DNA of 64,000 nt from an uncultured Erythrobacter sp. (GTDB taxonomy: Bacteria; Pseudomonadota; Alphaproteobacteria; Sphingomonadales; Sphingomonadaceae). The notes under the pieces are model-generated. The model saw nothing but the letters and a program-made list of their open reading frames with translations. It did not search any database and was not told where the DNA came from. How positions within the stretch are numbered: the first letter of the stretch is position 1; every line of letters begins with the position of its first letter. The stretch is from NCBI RefSeq assembly GCF_947499705.1, contig NZ_CANMPJ010000001.1:965501-1029500 (forward strand), written 5' to 3'. The translations under genes were made by a program, and so were the position numbers. Shown one piece after another: positions 45,530 through 56,000 of this stretch.

Positions 45530-47881
45530 ATGGAATTAACGCCCACTGCGCTGGCCTTGGTCGGTCTCCTGCTCGCCGCTTGGACGGTGGGTGCGGCGGT
45601 CGTGATGCTCCGCGCCAACGCCAAGGCACGGCGAATGAAGGCGCTCCAGACATCTTTGAAACGCATGCGGCACATGCTCGATGTCGCGCCGGCCATCCCG
45701 ATGCTTGTGCGGGTCGATGGCAAGATCGAAGCGTCCGAGCGGCTGGCGCGCTGGCTTGGCTTCGAAACCATGCCGGAGTTTCTGAGTGAGCTTGATGGCG
45801 GTGACGACATTGGCCTGTCGAAAGCGCAGCTCGAAGACCTGTCGGAAAAGGTACGCTTGACCCAGAAGAGCGCCGCTCCGTTTGAGCTGGCGCTGACACC
45901 GCCTGGATCGGGTCGCAGTCTCGCGATGCAGGGCGCTCTTGCGGACCCAGCGGTTTCGCCCGGCGGCGCGGCGCTGGTCTGGGTGTTCGACTTTTCGGAA
46001 AGCGAAGATGAATTGTCCCGGCTGCGAACCGCTGCGATGCGGGCGGAAAGCGATTTTGCGGCACTGGTCGGACTGATCGAGGCCGCGCCCGTCCCGATGT
46101 GGTTTCGCGGACAGGATATGCAGTTGCGATTGGTAAATCAGGCCTATGTCGACGCTGTCGGTGCGAGCGGAGCCGACGAGGTAGTCCAGAATCAGATCGA
46201 GCTGCTTGAACCCGAAGATGGCAGTGCCCCCTCCGAAATCGCCCGCGCCAGTCTTGAAGCCCAAGAAAAGGCCGAACGCACTGTTGCAGCAACAATCCAC
46301 GGCGCGCGGCGAAGCTTGCGGGTCAGCGACCTTCCCTTGGGCCGCGAAGGGGTGGCTGGCTATGCCATCGATATAGAGGAGCAGCAGCAGCAGGCCCGTG
46401 AATTCCGCGCCTATCGCGATGCCCAACGTGCGATGCTGGATCAGTTGTCTGTCGGGGTCGCACAGTTCGACAAGGACGAACAGCTGACCTTCGCCAATCG
46501 TCCGTTCCGCAGGACCTTTGAGGTATCGAACGAGACGATTGCAGAGCGCGTTCCGTTCGAACGCTTTCTCGCCGACGCACGCGAGAATGGGAAGACACCT
46601 GAGGTTCGTGACTTCCCCGAATGGCGGCGCGAGCACGTTGAATGGTTCGGGCAGCCGGACACGCAGGAAGAAGCGTGGCCGTTGCCGGGCGGAACGCATC
46701 TCCGCATCGTGGCACAGCCGATGCCCGATGGCGGTCTGGTGATGATCGCAGAAGATCGCACCGAGCAGCTTGCGCTCTCCGCGACACGCGACACGTTGCT
46801 GCGCACCCGTACCGCAACACTCGACAGCCTGTTCGAAGCGTTAGCGATCTTCGCGCCAGATGGTTCGGTGCAATTGTGGAACCGCAGTTTCGCCGGGACG
46901 TGGGGGCTGCCGCCGGAATTTCTCGATACCCATCCAAGCGCGGACGGCTTGCTCGAAGCGATCGGCAAGAACCTTAAAAAACCACGCGAGGCCTCTCAGA
47001 TTGGTGCAACAGTCCGCGCTGCCACGCTTGATCGGCGCGAAAAAGTAGGACGGGTCGAACTCGCGGACGGACGCACGCTGGAATTTGCCGGGGTGCCGCT
47101 GCCCGATGGCAATGGCTTGCTGACCGTGCTCGACATTACAGATTCGCAAATGGCGGAGAAGGCGCTGCTCGACCGCGCCGCCGCGCTGGAAGAAGCCGAC
47201 GGCGTCAAAGCGCGCTTCCTCGCCAATATGTCTTACGAATTCCGCACGCCTCTGACGACGATTGGCGGCTATGCCGAACTGCTCAAGAGCGGGGCCGCCG
47301 GCAATATCGGCGAGCAGGGAGACGAATATGTCGACGCGATCTTGTCATCGGTTGAGCGCCTGACCGAGCAGGTCGAGAACGTGCTCAACCTCTCGCAGAG
47401 CGAGGCGGGGCTACTACCGATTAACAAGGAAGAGATCGACCTTCTGTCCTTCCTGACCAAGCTGGTTCGCGAGCGTGAGCAAGCGATCATCGATGCGCGG
47501 CTCGGCCTCGATCTCAAAGGCAAACGCGGTCGGAAGGCTCAGGCTGATTCGAGGCAATTGAACCGCGCAGTGGGCGCGCTACTCGACAACGCAATTGCCG
47601 GGACGCCGGAAGACGGCAAAATCCTGATCGAGATATTGGCGCCCGAACAAACCGAGCATTGGGGGACGGCATTCGTCATTTCCGACAATGGGCGCGGCAT
47701 GAGCGCCGAAGAGCTAGAGCGTGCGCTTGACGCGCAGCGCAAGGATGAGGACGGCTCGCTTGAGAAGCGCCAAGGACTGGGCATTCCGCTCGCGCGGCAA
47801 TTGGTCGAGGCGCATGGCGGCAAGCTCGAACTGACCAGTCAGGAAGGCGTCGGCACTGCCGCGATTATCTATCTGCCGTGA
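45530..47881 (+). CDS. divL: DivL-like histidine kinase homologue with Tyr at the phospho-acceptor site
   Basis: 783 residues. One N-terminal membrane helix (~residues 5-27), a coiled stretch, several PAS-like domains, a DHp domain and an HATPase fold. The DHp box reads FLANMSYEFRTPLTTIGGY: tyrosine (Y569) stands where sensor kinases have His. The ATPase part keeps N (LLDNAIAGT) and G1 (DNGRGMS), and G2-like GLGIPLARQLVEAHGG. The same Tyr is known from Caulobacter DivL, which tunes CckA rather than acting as a kinase, and the gene order that follows (tsaE, phosphotransferase, nucleotidyltransferase, addBA) is that of alphaproteobacterial divL loci. First gene of the run. Confidence 0.85.
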   Translation: MELTPTALALVGLLLAAWTVGAAVVMLRANAKARRMKALQTSLKRMRHMLDVAPAIPMLVRVDGKIEASERLARWLGFETMPEFLSELDGGDDIGLSKAQLEDLSEKVRLTQKSAAPFELALTPPGSGRSLAMQGALADPAVSPGGAALVWVFDFSESEDELSRLRTAAMRAESDFAALVGLIEAAPVPMWFRGQDMQLRLVNQAYVDAVGASGADEVVQNQIELLEPEDGSAPSEIARASLEAQEKAERTVAATIHGARRSLRVSDLPLGREGVAGYAIDIEEQQQQAREFRAYRDAQRAMLDQLSVGVAQFDKDEQLTFANRPFRRTFEVSNETIAERVPFERFLADARENGKTPEVRDFPEWRREHVEWFGQPDTQEEAWPLPGGTHLRIVAQPMPDGGLVMIAEDRTEQLALSATRDTLLRTRTATLDSLFEALAIFAPDGSVQLWNRSFAGTWGLPPEFLDTHPSADGLLEAIGKNLKKPREASQIGATVRAATLDRREKVGRVELADGRTLEFAGVPLPDGNGLLTVLDITDSQMAEKALLDRAAALEEADGVKARFLANMSYEFRTPLTTIGGYAELLKSGAAGNIGEQGDEYVDAILSSVERLTEQVENVLNLSQSEAGLLPINKEEIDLLSFLTKLVREREQAIIDARLGLDLKGKRGRKAQADSRQLNRAVGALLDNAIAGTPEDGKILIEILAPEQTEHWGTAFVISDNGRGMSAEELERALDAQRKDEDGSLEKRQGLGIPLARQLVEAHGGKLELTSQEGVGTAAIIYLP

Positions 47882-48324
47882 CCCGGATCGACTTGCCCGA
47901 TCTTGAAGCCATGGATCGCTTTGGCGCGGCGATTGCCGAGAAACTCCGCGCAGGAGATGTTGTCGCGCTAACGGGCGGGCTGGGCGCTGGCAAAACGACA
48001 TTGGCGCGGGCGATCATTGCGGCTCTGGGTTATGCGGGCGAGGTCCCATCGCCGACATTCACGATTATCGAGACATACGATGCGCCGCCGCTTTCTCTGC
48101 CCGTCGTCCATGCCGATTTTTATCGGTTGGAAGACCCTGCGGAGCTCCCGGAACTGGGCCTTGACGATTATCGGGACGGCGCGGTGCTGATCGCTGAGTG
48201 GCCCGATCATGCGGGCGGATTTGACCACGAGGCCGCTTGCCTCTCGATAACGCTCGAAACTGCGGATCAGGGGCGAGTTGCGATTGCGGAACCGGGCGCG
48301 GATTGGGTAGGGCGCGAACCATGA
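47878..48324 (+). CDS. tsaE: tRNA threonylcarbamoyladenosine biosynthesis ATPase TsaE
   Basis: ATPase needed, with TsaB and TsaD, to make t6A37 in tRNAs; cytosolic. 148 residues. Walker A GGLGAGKTT, then GEVPSPTFTI and the HADFYRLEDPAE motif, in family order, with LIAEWPDHA near the end. The GTG overlaps the divL stop (GTGA), and its own end overlaps amgK by ATGA. Confidence 0.93.
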   Translation: MTRIDLPDLEAMDRFGAAIAEKLRAGDVVALTGGLGAGKTTLARAIIAALGYAGEVPSPTFTIIETYDAPPLSLPVVHADFYRLEDPAELPELGLDDYRDGAVLIAEWPDHAGGFDHEAACLSITLETADQGRVAIAEPGADWVGREP

Positions 48325-49310
48325 GCGAACTTCCCGATGGCCTGCATGAATTTCTCGCCGATTCCGGATGGAGCGATGCCGCGATTGACCCGATTCCGGG
48401 CGATGCCTCGTTCCGGCGATACTTCCGTTTGCACAGGCCGAATTGCGAAGGCGCGATGCTGATGCATGCACCTCCGCCAGAGGAAGATCCTAGACCGTTT
48501 CTCCATGTCGCCAAATGGCTCAGCGACCATGGGATGCGCGCGCCTGAAATCATCGCGGCGCGACCTGAGCAGGGTTGGGTCCTGCTGGAGGATTTCGGCA
48601 ACGATCGGATGCGTGACTGGCTCGACCTTCATCCAGAAGGGGAGCAATCCGCATACGAAGGCGCGATCGACGCGCTTGTCGAGTTACACCGGCGACCTCC
48701 AGGTCCCTTCTCCAGTTACGATATGGCGACATATCAACGCGAAGCAGGGTTGCTCACTGAGTGGTATTGTCCAGCGCAGGGTCTGAACGTTGATGGCGAT
48801 GGGTATGTCGCCTCGTGGGAAGCCGCGCTTGCGCCAATGCTGCCACGACAAGCGCGGGGCGTGACGGTTCTGCGCGACTATCATGCCGAAAACATCATGC
48901 TGCTTGGCGACCCAGCAACCCGTGCGCCGCAAGGGCTGATCGATTTTCAGGACGCTCTGGTGGGACACCCAGCCTACGATCTTGTTTCGCTGCTGCAGGA
49001 TGCGCGCCGTGAAGTGCCCGAAGAACTCGAAGCGGCAATGCTCGCTCGCTATCTCGAACAAGCCGACGCGCATGATGATTTCGCCGCCGATTATGCGCGG
49101 CTCGGTGCGCAGCGTAACGCGAAGATCGTCGGCATTTTCACCCGCCTTTACAAGCGCGACGGCAAGCCTCGTTATCTCGACTATATCCCGCGGGTTTGGG
49201 CCGCGATGGAGCGCGATCTGAAACATCCAGCGCTTGGACCAGTCGCGGACTGGTTCACCGCTAACATTCCTGACGAACTGCGCCGCACTGGCGGAGGAAC
49301 AATCACGTGA
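48321..49310 (+). CDS. amgK: N-acetylmuramate/N-acetylglucosamine anomeric kinase AmgK
   Basis: Phosphorylates the anomeric OH of MurNAc or GlcNAc in cell-wall recycling; cytosolic. 329 residues of the aminoglycoside-phosphotransferase fold: the ATP site around GDASFRRYFR, WVLLEDFGNDRM, catalytic VLRDYHAENIMLL (with the HxxN) and LIDFQDAL (metal Asp). The specific call rests on the next gene, the MurU-type uridylyltransferase, with which it overlaps by GTGA; the pair is known from cell-wall recycling in Pseudomonas. Start ATG at 48321. Confidence 0.85.
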   Translation: MSELPDGLHEFLADSGWSDAAIDPIPGDASFRRYFRLHRPNCEGAMLMHAPPPEEDPRPFLHVAKWLSDHGMRAPEIIAARPEQGWVLLEDFGNDRMRDWLDLHPEGEQSAYEGAIDALVELHRRPPGPFSSYDMATYQREAGLLTEWYCPAQGLNVDGDGYVASWEAALAPMLPRQARGVTVLRDYHAENIMLLGDPATRAPQGLIDFQDALVGHPAYDLVSLLQDARREVPEELEAAMLARYLEQADAHDDFAADYARLGAQRNAKIVGIFTRLYKRDGKPRYLDYIPRVWAAMERDLKHPALGPVADWFTANIPDELRRTGGGTIT

Positions 49311-50023
49311 GCGATCTGGTCAGCGATACCGCGATGGTGATGGCTGCCGGGCTTGGTAAACGGATGCGTCCACTCACGGCCTCGCAGCCTAAGCCATTGG
49401 TGCGGGTCGCTGGCAAAGCGCTGGTGGATCATGCGTTAGATCGGCTTGCCGAAGCGGGCGTGGCGCGGGCGGTGGTCAACGTCCATTACCTCGCAGACGC
49501 GCTTGAAGCGCATGTGCTCGAACGCAAGCAGCCGAATATCGTGGTTTCGGACGAACGCGCGGAACTGCTCGAAACGGGCGGCGGGCTGATCAAGGCGCAG
49601 CCGCACCTGCCCGATCCGTTCTATTGCCTCAACGCCGACAACATTTGGCTCGATGGTCCGCGCAATGCCTTCGCAGACCTTTCCGCGCGCTGGAATGCGG
49701 ATGAAATGGATGCGCTTCTGCTCGTCGTCCCGCATGTTCGCGCGGCGAACTTTGCGGGTCAGGGTGATTTCTACATGGACGCGCGCGGACTGCTGAGTCG
49801 CCGCAAGCCGGGGCGCATTGCGCCATTCATTTACACAGGCATCCAACTCGTCTCGCATCGCCTTCTGCGCGAAGCCCCAGAAGGAAAGTTTTCGACCAAC
49901 ATCCTCTGGAACCGGGCGATTGAGGAAGGCCGTCTCTACGGTCTGGCCTTTACCGGCCAATGGTTCGAAGTCGGGACCCCAGCGGCGATTGCGCCGACCG
50001 AAGACGCGCTGCAGCGTGGATAA
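49307..50023 (+). CDS. murU: N-acetylmuramate-1-phosphate uridylyltransferase MurU
   Basis: Makes UDP-MurNAc from MurNAc-1-P, thereby bypassing de novo synthesis; cytosolic. 238 residues of the sugar-nucleotidyltransferase fold: VMAAGLGKRMRPLT (nucleotide site), KPLVRVAGKALVDHAL, ETGGGLI, and CLNADNIWLDGP with the metal Asp. GTG start in overlap with amgK; stop overlapping the addB start by 8 bp. Confidence 0.87.
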   Translation: MSDLVSDTAMVMAAGLGKRMRPLTASQPKPLVRVAGKALVDHALDRLAEAGVARAVVNVHYLADALEAHVLERKQPNIVVSDERAELLETGGGLIKAQPHLPDPFYCLNADNIWLDGPRNAFADLSARWNADEMDALLLVVPHVRAANFAGQGDFYMDARGLLSRRKPGRIAPFIYTGIQLVSHRLLREAPEGKFSTNILWNRAIEEGRLYGLAFTGQWFEVGTPAAIAPTEDALQRG

Positions 50024-53000
50024 GAATTCGGCGCCCAACATCTATTCCATCGCGGCGCATCGCGGTTTCGCCGATGCCTTGGTTGCCGGTTTGGTACCGC
50101 GCTACTCTGACGGTGACCTTGGGCTGGCGCGGCTGACGCTTTTGGTCCCAAGCAGCCGCGCTGCTCGGACGATTTCAGAGGCCTTCGTTCGCCATTCGGG
50201 CGACGCGGGCCTGCTGATGCCGCGTATGGTTACGGTCGGAGATCTCGATCTCGACGAGGCTTTGGGCGCGTTGCTCGATCCACTTGGAGCGGGGGATATT
50301 CCGCCCGCCGTCGAACCAACGCGGCGTTGGCTGGAACTGGCGGCGATCTTGGCCGAAGAAATGACAAGCGAAGGCAATCCAGCTCTGCCCGGTGCCGCAC
50401 GCCTGCGGATGGCGCGCGACCTGGCGCGGACCATGGACAGGCTGTTGGTCGAGGAGAAATCGCCTACCGACTTATTGGACGACACGGTCCTTGATCTCGA
50501 ACCAAGTCTTGCTGGTCATTGGCAGGACTCGATCAGACTGTTCTCCCGCATTCTGGTGCGTTGGAGCTTCTGGTTGGAGGAACGCGGTCAGGTTGACGCG
50601 GCCACCCGGCGCAACATGCTGTTCGATCGCGCGGCGAAAGAGTGGCGCGGCATTCCTCCCACCGATTCAATCGTCGCTGCTGGTGTGACCAGCGCGGCTC
50701 CCGCGCTTGCACGGATGCTGCGTGCAATTGCCAACCTGCCCAATGGTGCGGTGATCCTGCCTGATCTCGATCTGGCTATGGACAATGCCGCTTGGGACGA
50801 GCTGGGCAGGGCGGGCCTGGCTCCCGAACCGGGTGAAACCGGCTTTGCTCAAGGCGATGTGCAGACGCACCCGCAGTACCACCTGAAGTTGCTGCTCAAC
50901 CGCATGGGGATTGCGCGGCAGGAAGTGCGCGCCTGGCATCGCAAGGGCATGACCGCTGCCGAGCCTGAGCGTACCCATGCAATCAGCTCGCTGTTTTTGC
51001 CGCCCGAAGCCAGCAAGAACTGGATCACGCTTGGCGCGGACAAGCGACGCCTGAGCGGGGTTCGGTTGCTGACCAGCGCCACAAGCGAAGAGGAGGCGCA
51101 AGCGATAGCCCTGCTCGTCCGCGAGGCTCTTGAAGTGCCGGAAAAGCGTGTCGCGGTCGTCGCTGCCGACCGCTCGCTGGCACGCCGCGTGGTCCAGCAT
51201 CTTGAGCGGTGGAACATTGCGGCTGACGATTCTGCTGGCCGAACTTTGTCGCTGACTACTGCTGGTCGGTTGTTGGCGCTTCTTGCTGACCTAGCCTCAA
51301 ACGGTCTCACACCTGCGGCGTTGATCGGCACTCTGGCGCACCCCTTGGTGCAATCGGAAGATCGCGAGGCTCGACGGAGGTGGCTGGCATCGTTGCGCAT
51401 GTTCGAACGCGAGTTGCGCGGACCATCGCCTGCGCCCGGGATTGATCCGCTGCGCGCTGTGGCCGAGCTAGCCGGTGTCACGGAATGGTGGGAGACGGTC
51501 GAAGCCGTTCTTATGCCCCTCCTCGAAGAGGCACCGGAACTCGCGTTCGCGGACGCAATTGATCGGCTTGCAGAGGCAGCGGAAGCCCTCGCCGGAGACG
51601 CCGTGTGGGCGCGCGAGGATGGACGCGCTCTGTCAGGCTTGATCGAAGATTTGCGGCTGCATGCGCGCGATGTGGGCACTATGCTGGCCCCGCGCGATCT
51701 TGCAGGCGTGATGCGCGATGCGATGGACGAGGTTTCGGTGCGGCCACCCTATGGCGGGCACCCGCGCGTTGCAATCTATGGCCTGCTTGAATCTCGGATG
51801 GCGCGAGCAGATCTGGTGATCTGCGGCGGGCTAAATGAAGGTACCTGGCCGCAAGCTCCCGGTCCCGATCCGTTGCTCGCACCCGGCATTTTGCGCGCGC
51901 TAGGTGTGCCCGGAGCCGAGTTTCGGATCGGTCTTTCGGCGCATGATTTGGCCGGTGCGATGGGCGCACCTGAAGTGGTGCTCAGCAGAGCACAGCGCGA
52001 CACTGACGGCCCGACCATTCCGTCGCGCTTTCTGCTTCGGGTCGAGGCCTTGCTCGGCGAACTAGCGAAGGATCATCGGGAGGAGACCATTCCAGCGATC
52101 CTGCCGCAAATCGACCGTGCACCGCCTCCAGCGCCGGCCTATCCGCGACCTGAGCCGCGTCCATCTGCCGAACAACGAAATGTCAATATCAGCGCCACCG
52201 CGCTCGACCGATTGCTGGGCGATCCGTACCAATTCTATGCGCGTGAGATACTTGGGCTCAAGACACTCGACCCGCTCGCAGCCGATCCGTTCAACGATCC
52301 GGCGCTGCGCGGCATTCTTGTGCACGATATCCTCGATAGCTGGCACCGCGCGCGAGCGGACCAACCTGACCTTGCGCTTGTACCCTTTGCCGAGACAGTT
52401 TTGCGCGAGAAGCAGGTGCACCCGTTGTTCTGGGGTCTGTGGCGACCCCGGATTGTTGCTGCGCTTGAGCGGTTCGAGCAGTGGATCGCGGAGGACAAGG
52501 CGGCGGGCCGTGAAGTAATCGCAACTGAGATCAAAGGCGCGATGAAGTTCAATGGGGTCAGGGTTTTCGGCATCGCCGACCGGATCGACCGACTGCCGGA
52601 CGGAACGCTGGCAATCGTCGACTACAAGACGGGCGGCCCGCCCAGCGCTTCGCAAGTGGAGGCTGGATATGCACTGCAACTCGGCCTGCTTGGTTTGGTC
52701 GCCCGCGATGGCAGTTTTGAATACGATGGAAATCTCATTTCTGGCGAAACCGCGCAGTTCGAATATTGGTCGCTCGCGCGGGCCAAGGCAGATGGTGAAT
52801 TCGGATATCGTGACGTACCCATGAAGGTAGGCAGCAAGAAATCCGGACTCACGCCTGAGGAATTCCTGCCCGCGCATGAAGACCGGCTCGCCGAGGCTAT
52901 TGAGAAGTACATTGCAGGCACCGACCCCTTCCGTGCCAAGGAAAATCCGGACTATCCCGGGTTCACTGATTACGACCAATTGATGCGACTTGATGAGTGG

Positions 53001-53045
53001 ATCACGCAGGCCACCGTCGTGTCCGCATCGGAGGAGCAGACGTGA
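50016..53045 (+). CDS. addB: double-strand break repair protein AddB (alphaproteobacterial type)
   Basis: Nuclease/helicase-like partner of AddA in processing double-strand breaks before RecA loading. 1009 residues. A degenerate UvrD-like N-terminal region (TLLVPSSRAARTISEAF in place of Walker A), a middle with LVICGGLNEGTWPQ, and the C-terminal RecB-like nuclease with LAIVDYKTGG. GTG at 50016 gives an 8-bp overlap with murU and starts just before AHRGFAD; a longer reading is murU in another frame. The stop overlaps addA by GTGA. Confidence 0.92.
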   Translation: MDKNSAPNIYSIAAHRGFADALVAGLVPRYSDGDLGLARLTLLVPSSRAARTISEAFVRHSGDAGLLMPRMVTVGDLDLDEALGALLDPLGAGDIPPAVEPTRRWLELAAILAEEMTSEGNPALPGAARLRMARDLARTMDRLLVEEKSPTDLLDDTVLDLEPSLAGHWQDSIRLFSRILVRWSFWLEERGQVDAATRRNMLFDRAAKEWRGIPPTDSIVAAGVTSAAPALARMLRAIANLPNGAVILPDLDLAMDNAAWDELGRAGLAPEPGETGFAQGDVQTHPQYHLKLLLNRMGIARQEVRAWHRKGMTAAEPERTHAISSLFLPPEASKNWITLGADKRRLSGVRLLTSATSEEEAQAIALLVREALEVPEKRVAVVAADRSLARRVVQHLERWNIAADDSAGRTLSLTTAGRLLALLADLASNGLTPAALIGTLAHPLVQSEDREARRRWLASLRMFERELRGPSPAPGIDPLRAVAELAGVTEWWETVEAVLMPLLEEAPELAFADAIDRLAEAAEALAGDAVWAREDGRALSGLIEDLRLHARDVGTMLAPRDLAGVMRDAMDEVSVRPPYGGHPRVAIYGLLESRMARADLVICGGLNEGTWPQAPGPDPLLAPGILRALGVPGAEFRIGLSAHDLAGAMGAPEVVLSRAQRDTDGPTIPSRFLLRVEALLGELAKDHREETIPAILPQIDRAPPPAPAYPRPEPRPSAEQRNVNISATALDRLLGDPYQFYAREILGLKTLDPLAADPFNDPALRGILVHDILDSWHRARADQPDLALVPFAETVLREKQVHPLFWGLWRPRIVAALERFEQWIAEDKAAGREVIATEIKGAMKFNGVRVFGIADRIDRLPDGTLAIVDYKTGGPPSASQVEAGYALQLGLLGLVARDGSFEYDGNLISGETAQFEYWSLARAKADGEFGYRDVPMKVGSKKSGLTPEEFLPAHEDRLAEAIEKYIAGTDPFRAKENPDYPGFTDYDQLMRLDEWITQATVVSASEEQT

Positions 53046-56000
53046 GCGGCGCAGTCTTTCCTCTGATTGAAAACCAGCTGAGCGCGGTTGAGCCAAACGA
53101 CAATGTCTGGCTTTCGGCTTCAGCGGGGACGGGCAAGACGCAAGTGCTTTCGGCGCGAGTGCTGAGGCTTTTACTGCGAAAGGATGTGTCGCCTTCGCAG
53201 ATATTGTGCCTGACCTTCACCAAAGCGGGCACGGCGGAAATGGCCAACCGCATCAATGCGGTGCTGGCGCGCTGGGTGCGGTTGGAGCCGGGGCGACTGG
53301 GCAAGGAGCTTGGCGATCTCGGCGCGGATATCGATCCCGAGACACAGGCGCGGGCGCGGACGCTTTTCGCCAGCGTGCTCGATTGCCCCGGGGGCGGGCT
53401 TCGGATCGACACGATCCACGCATTCGCGCAGTGGCTGCTCGCCAATTTTCCGAGCGAAGCCGACCTGCCGCCGGGCGCGCGGCCGATGGAGGATCGCGAG
53501 CGCGAATTGTTGGCGCGCGAAGTGCTCGCGGAGATGTTGAGCGAGGCGGAGCGCACAAACGACACTGTGATCCTCGACGCGGTAGCCTTGATCACCACCC
53601 GCAAGGATCCTGGTGCGCTGCGAAACTGGCTGATGCGCTGCGCCAGCCGAGCCGACATGTGGGAGGGCACTACTGCTTGGCAGTCGCCGATGCGGGCGCG
53701 GGTGCTGCGTCTGCTTGATATGCAAAGCGATGCCGATGAAGATTGGGCCGCTAGCGCTCTGCATCCTGATACGTTCCCCGATCAGCACTTGGCTGCGATG
53801 CTGCCGCTAATGCGCGAATGGGACACCAAAACGGGGCGCGAGACTGCTGATTTCATTCCGATCTGGCTTGGATGTGGTGCGGATCATCGCGCTGACCACG
53901 TCGGAGGCTTTTTCCAGACGATCCTCACCCAAAAGGGCACTCCGCGCAAAATGGCGAACCCGGCCAAGGTGGAGCCGCTCGTTCCCGAATGGCAGGAAGA
54001 AATCGCCGAGGCCATCGGGTTCTATGAAGAGCGCAAGGCGCTGCTCGCGCTAGCCGATTTGCTCACCCCAGCGCTCGAACTGGGACGCGCATTCTGGCTG
54101 CGGTGGGATGAGGCCAAGCGCCGCGAAGGTTTGCTCGATTTCGACGATCTGATCCGGAAGGCTGCGGAACTGCTGAAGGGCAGCCTGTCTGCCGACTGGA
54201 TCCGCTACAAATTGGATCGCCGGTTCGATCATATCCTGATCGACGAAGCGCAGGATACCAATCAGGCGCAGTGGGATATTGTCGATGCGCTGATCGACGA
54301 TTTCTTCAGCGGGGAGGGCGCGGCGGGCGACAAGCTGCGCACCATCTTCACGGTTGGCGACTACAAGCAGGCGATCTTTGGGTTCCAAGGGACCAGCCCG
54401 GAAAACTTCGCCAAGGCGCGCGACAAGGTCTTCAAGCGGATCAACGATGCGCGCGAGAATGCCGCTGGAATGCGAGAGCGCAGGCTGGTGCCAACGTGGC
54501 GTCCGCTCGATCTTGGCCAATCCTTCCGGACGTCGGATGTCGTTCTTCAGTTCGTGAACCGTGCCATTGAGATACTGGGCCATGAGGCATTCGGACTCGA
54601 TCGCCCGCCCGAACCGCATGTCGGAGCAAAACGTCCCGGCCTCGTCACGCTATGGAATCCGGTCACGGCACCGCTTGCAGAAGAGGGTGACGAAGGCGAA
54701 GGAGCGCGCGATTGGCTGCCTCCGCATGAGACCGTACTGGCCGACACAATTGCCGAACAAGTCCGCCGATGGGTGAAGGGCGACGAGCCATTCGTGCTCG
54801 CCAAGGAGCAAATACCGCGTCAGGCCGAGGCAGGCGACATTATGGTGCTGGTGCGCAAGCGCGGGCAACTCGCGGCGGAAATTGTAGCGCAGTTGCATGC
54901 CAAAGGTGTTCCGGTGGCTGGTGTGGATCGTCTGCGATTGGGAGCGCCACTGGCCGTGAAAGACCTGATGGCGGCGCTCCGCTTTGCAGCGCAGCCGCTT
55001 GATGATTTGTCGCTCGCTAACCTGCTGGGATCGCCCTTGATAGGCTGGAGCCAGGACGATCTGCTCGAATATGTGCCGCGTGCGCGCGACTTGCGGCTTT
55101 GGCAGCACCTGCGACAGCACGATACGCCGTTCGTTCAGGAGACGGTTGAGCGTTTGAAGCCATTGTTGGCGCGCGCCGATTTTGAAACTCCGCAGGCACT
55201 GCTGGCATGGTTGCTCACGGGATCATGGGGAGGTCGCGCAAGATTAGTGGCGCGTCTCGGGCGCGAGGCCAATGATCCGATCGACGAGCTGGTCAACGCC
55301 GCCTTTGCCTACGAAAGCGCACACACGCCTAGCCTTGTCGGGTTTATCGAGTGGTTCGACGCTGGCGAGGGAGAGTTGAAACGCGACCCGGATGATGCAG
55401 GTGGGCAAGTGCGCGTGATGACAGTCCATGGTTCGAAAGGTCTGCAAGCTCCGATGGTGATCCTTGCCGATGCGACCGGGCGTCCAGGTGAAAGTGGTTC
55501 GCTGGAGCTGGAAGACGCACCGCTTGGCGATATCGTGGAACGAGCAGTTCCGCTTCCTCCCTTATCCAAGAGCGAGCGGGTCGGCCCCGTCGGTGACGCG
55601 GAAGAGAAGGCGAAGATTGCCGCGATGCAGGAGCATTGGCGTCTGCTCTACGTGGCCATGACAAGGGCGGAGGAAGCGTTGTTTGTCGGCGGTTCGCTCG
55701 GTAAACGTGACCTCAAGAACGGGCCACACGAGGACAGCTGGTATGCGCGGCTCAAACCTGTGTTCGAAGAGGGCGAGTTGTCGGACCCACTGTGGTCCGC
55801 GCGTCAGGAATGGGGCTACCGCGCGGAGCCGTTGGTTGGCGAAGACACCCAAGAGGAACGTGCGGAGCAACCGCATCTGCCCGCTTGGGCAGCCACACCG
55901 ATTGGTCCCGAGCCGCGTCCCCCGCGCCCGTTGGCACCGAGTGCTGCTGGCGAAGATCAGGGCTCCGATCCGCCATTGGCACCTGATCAGGCGAAGCAGG

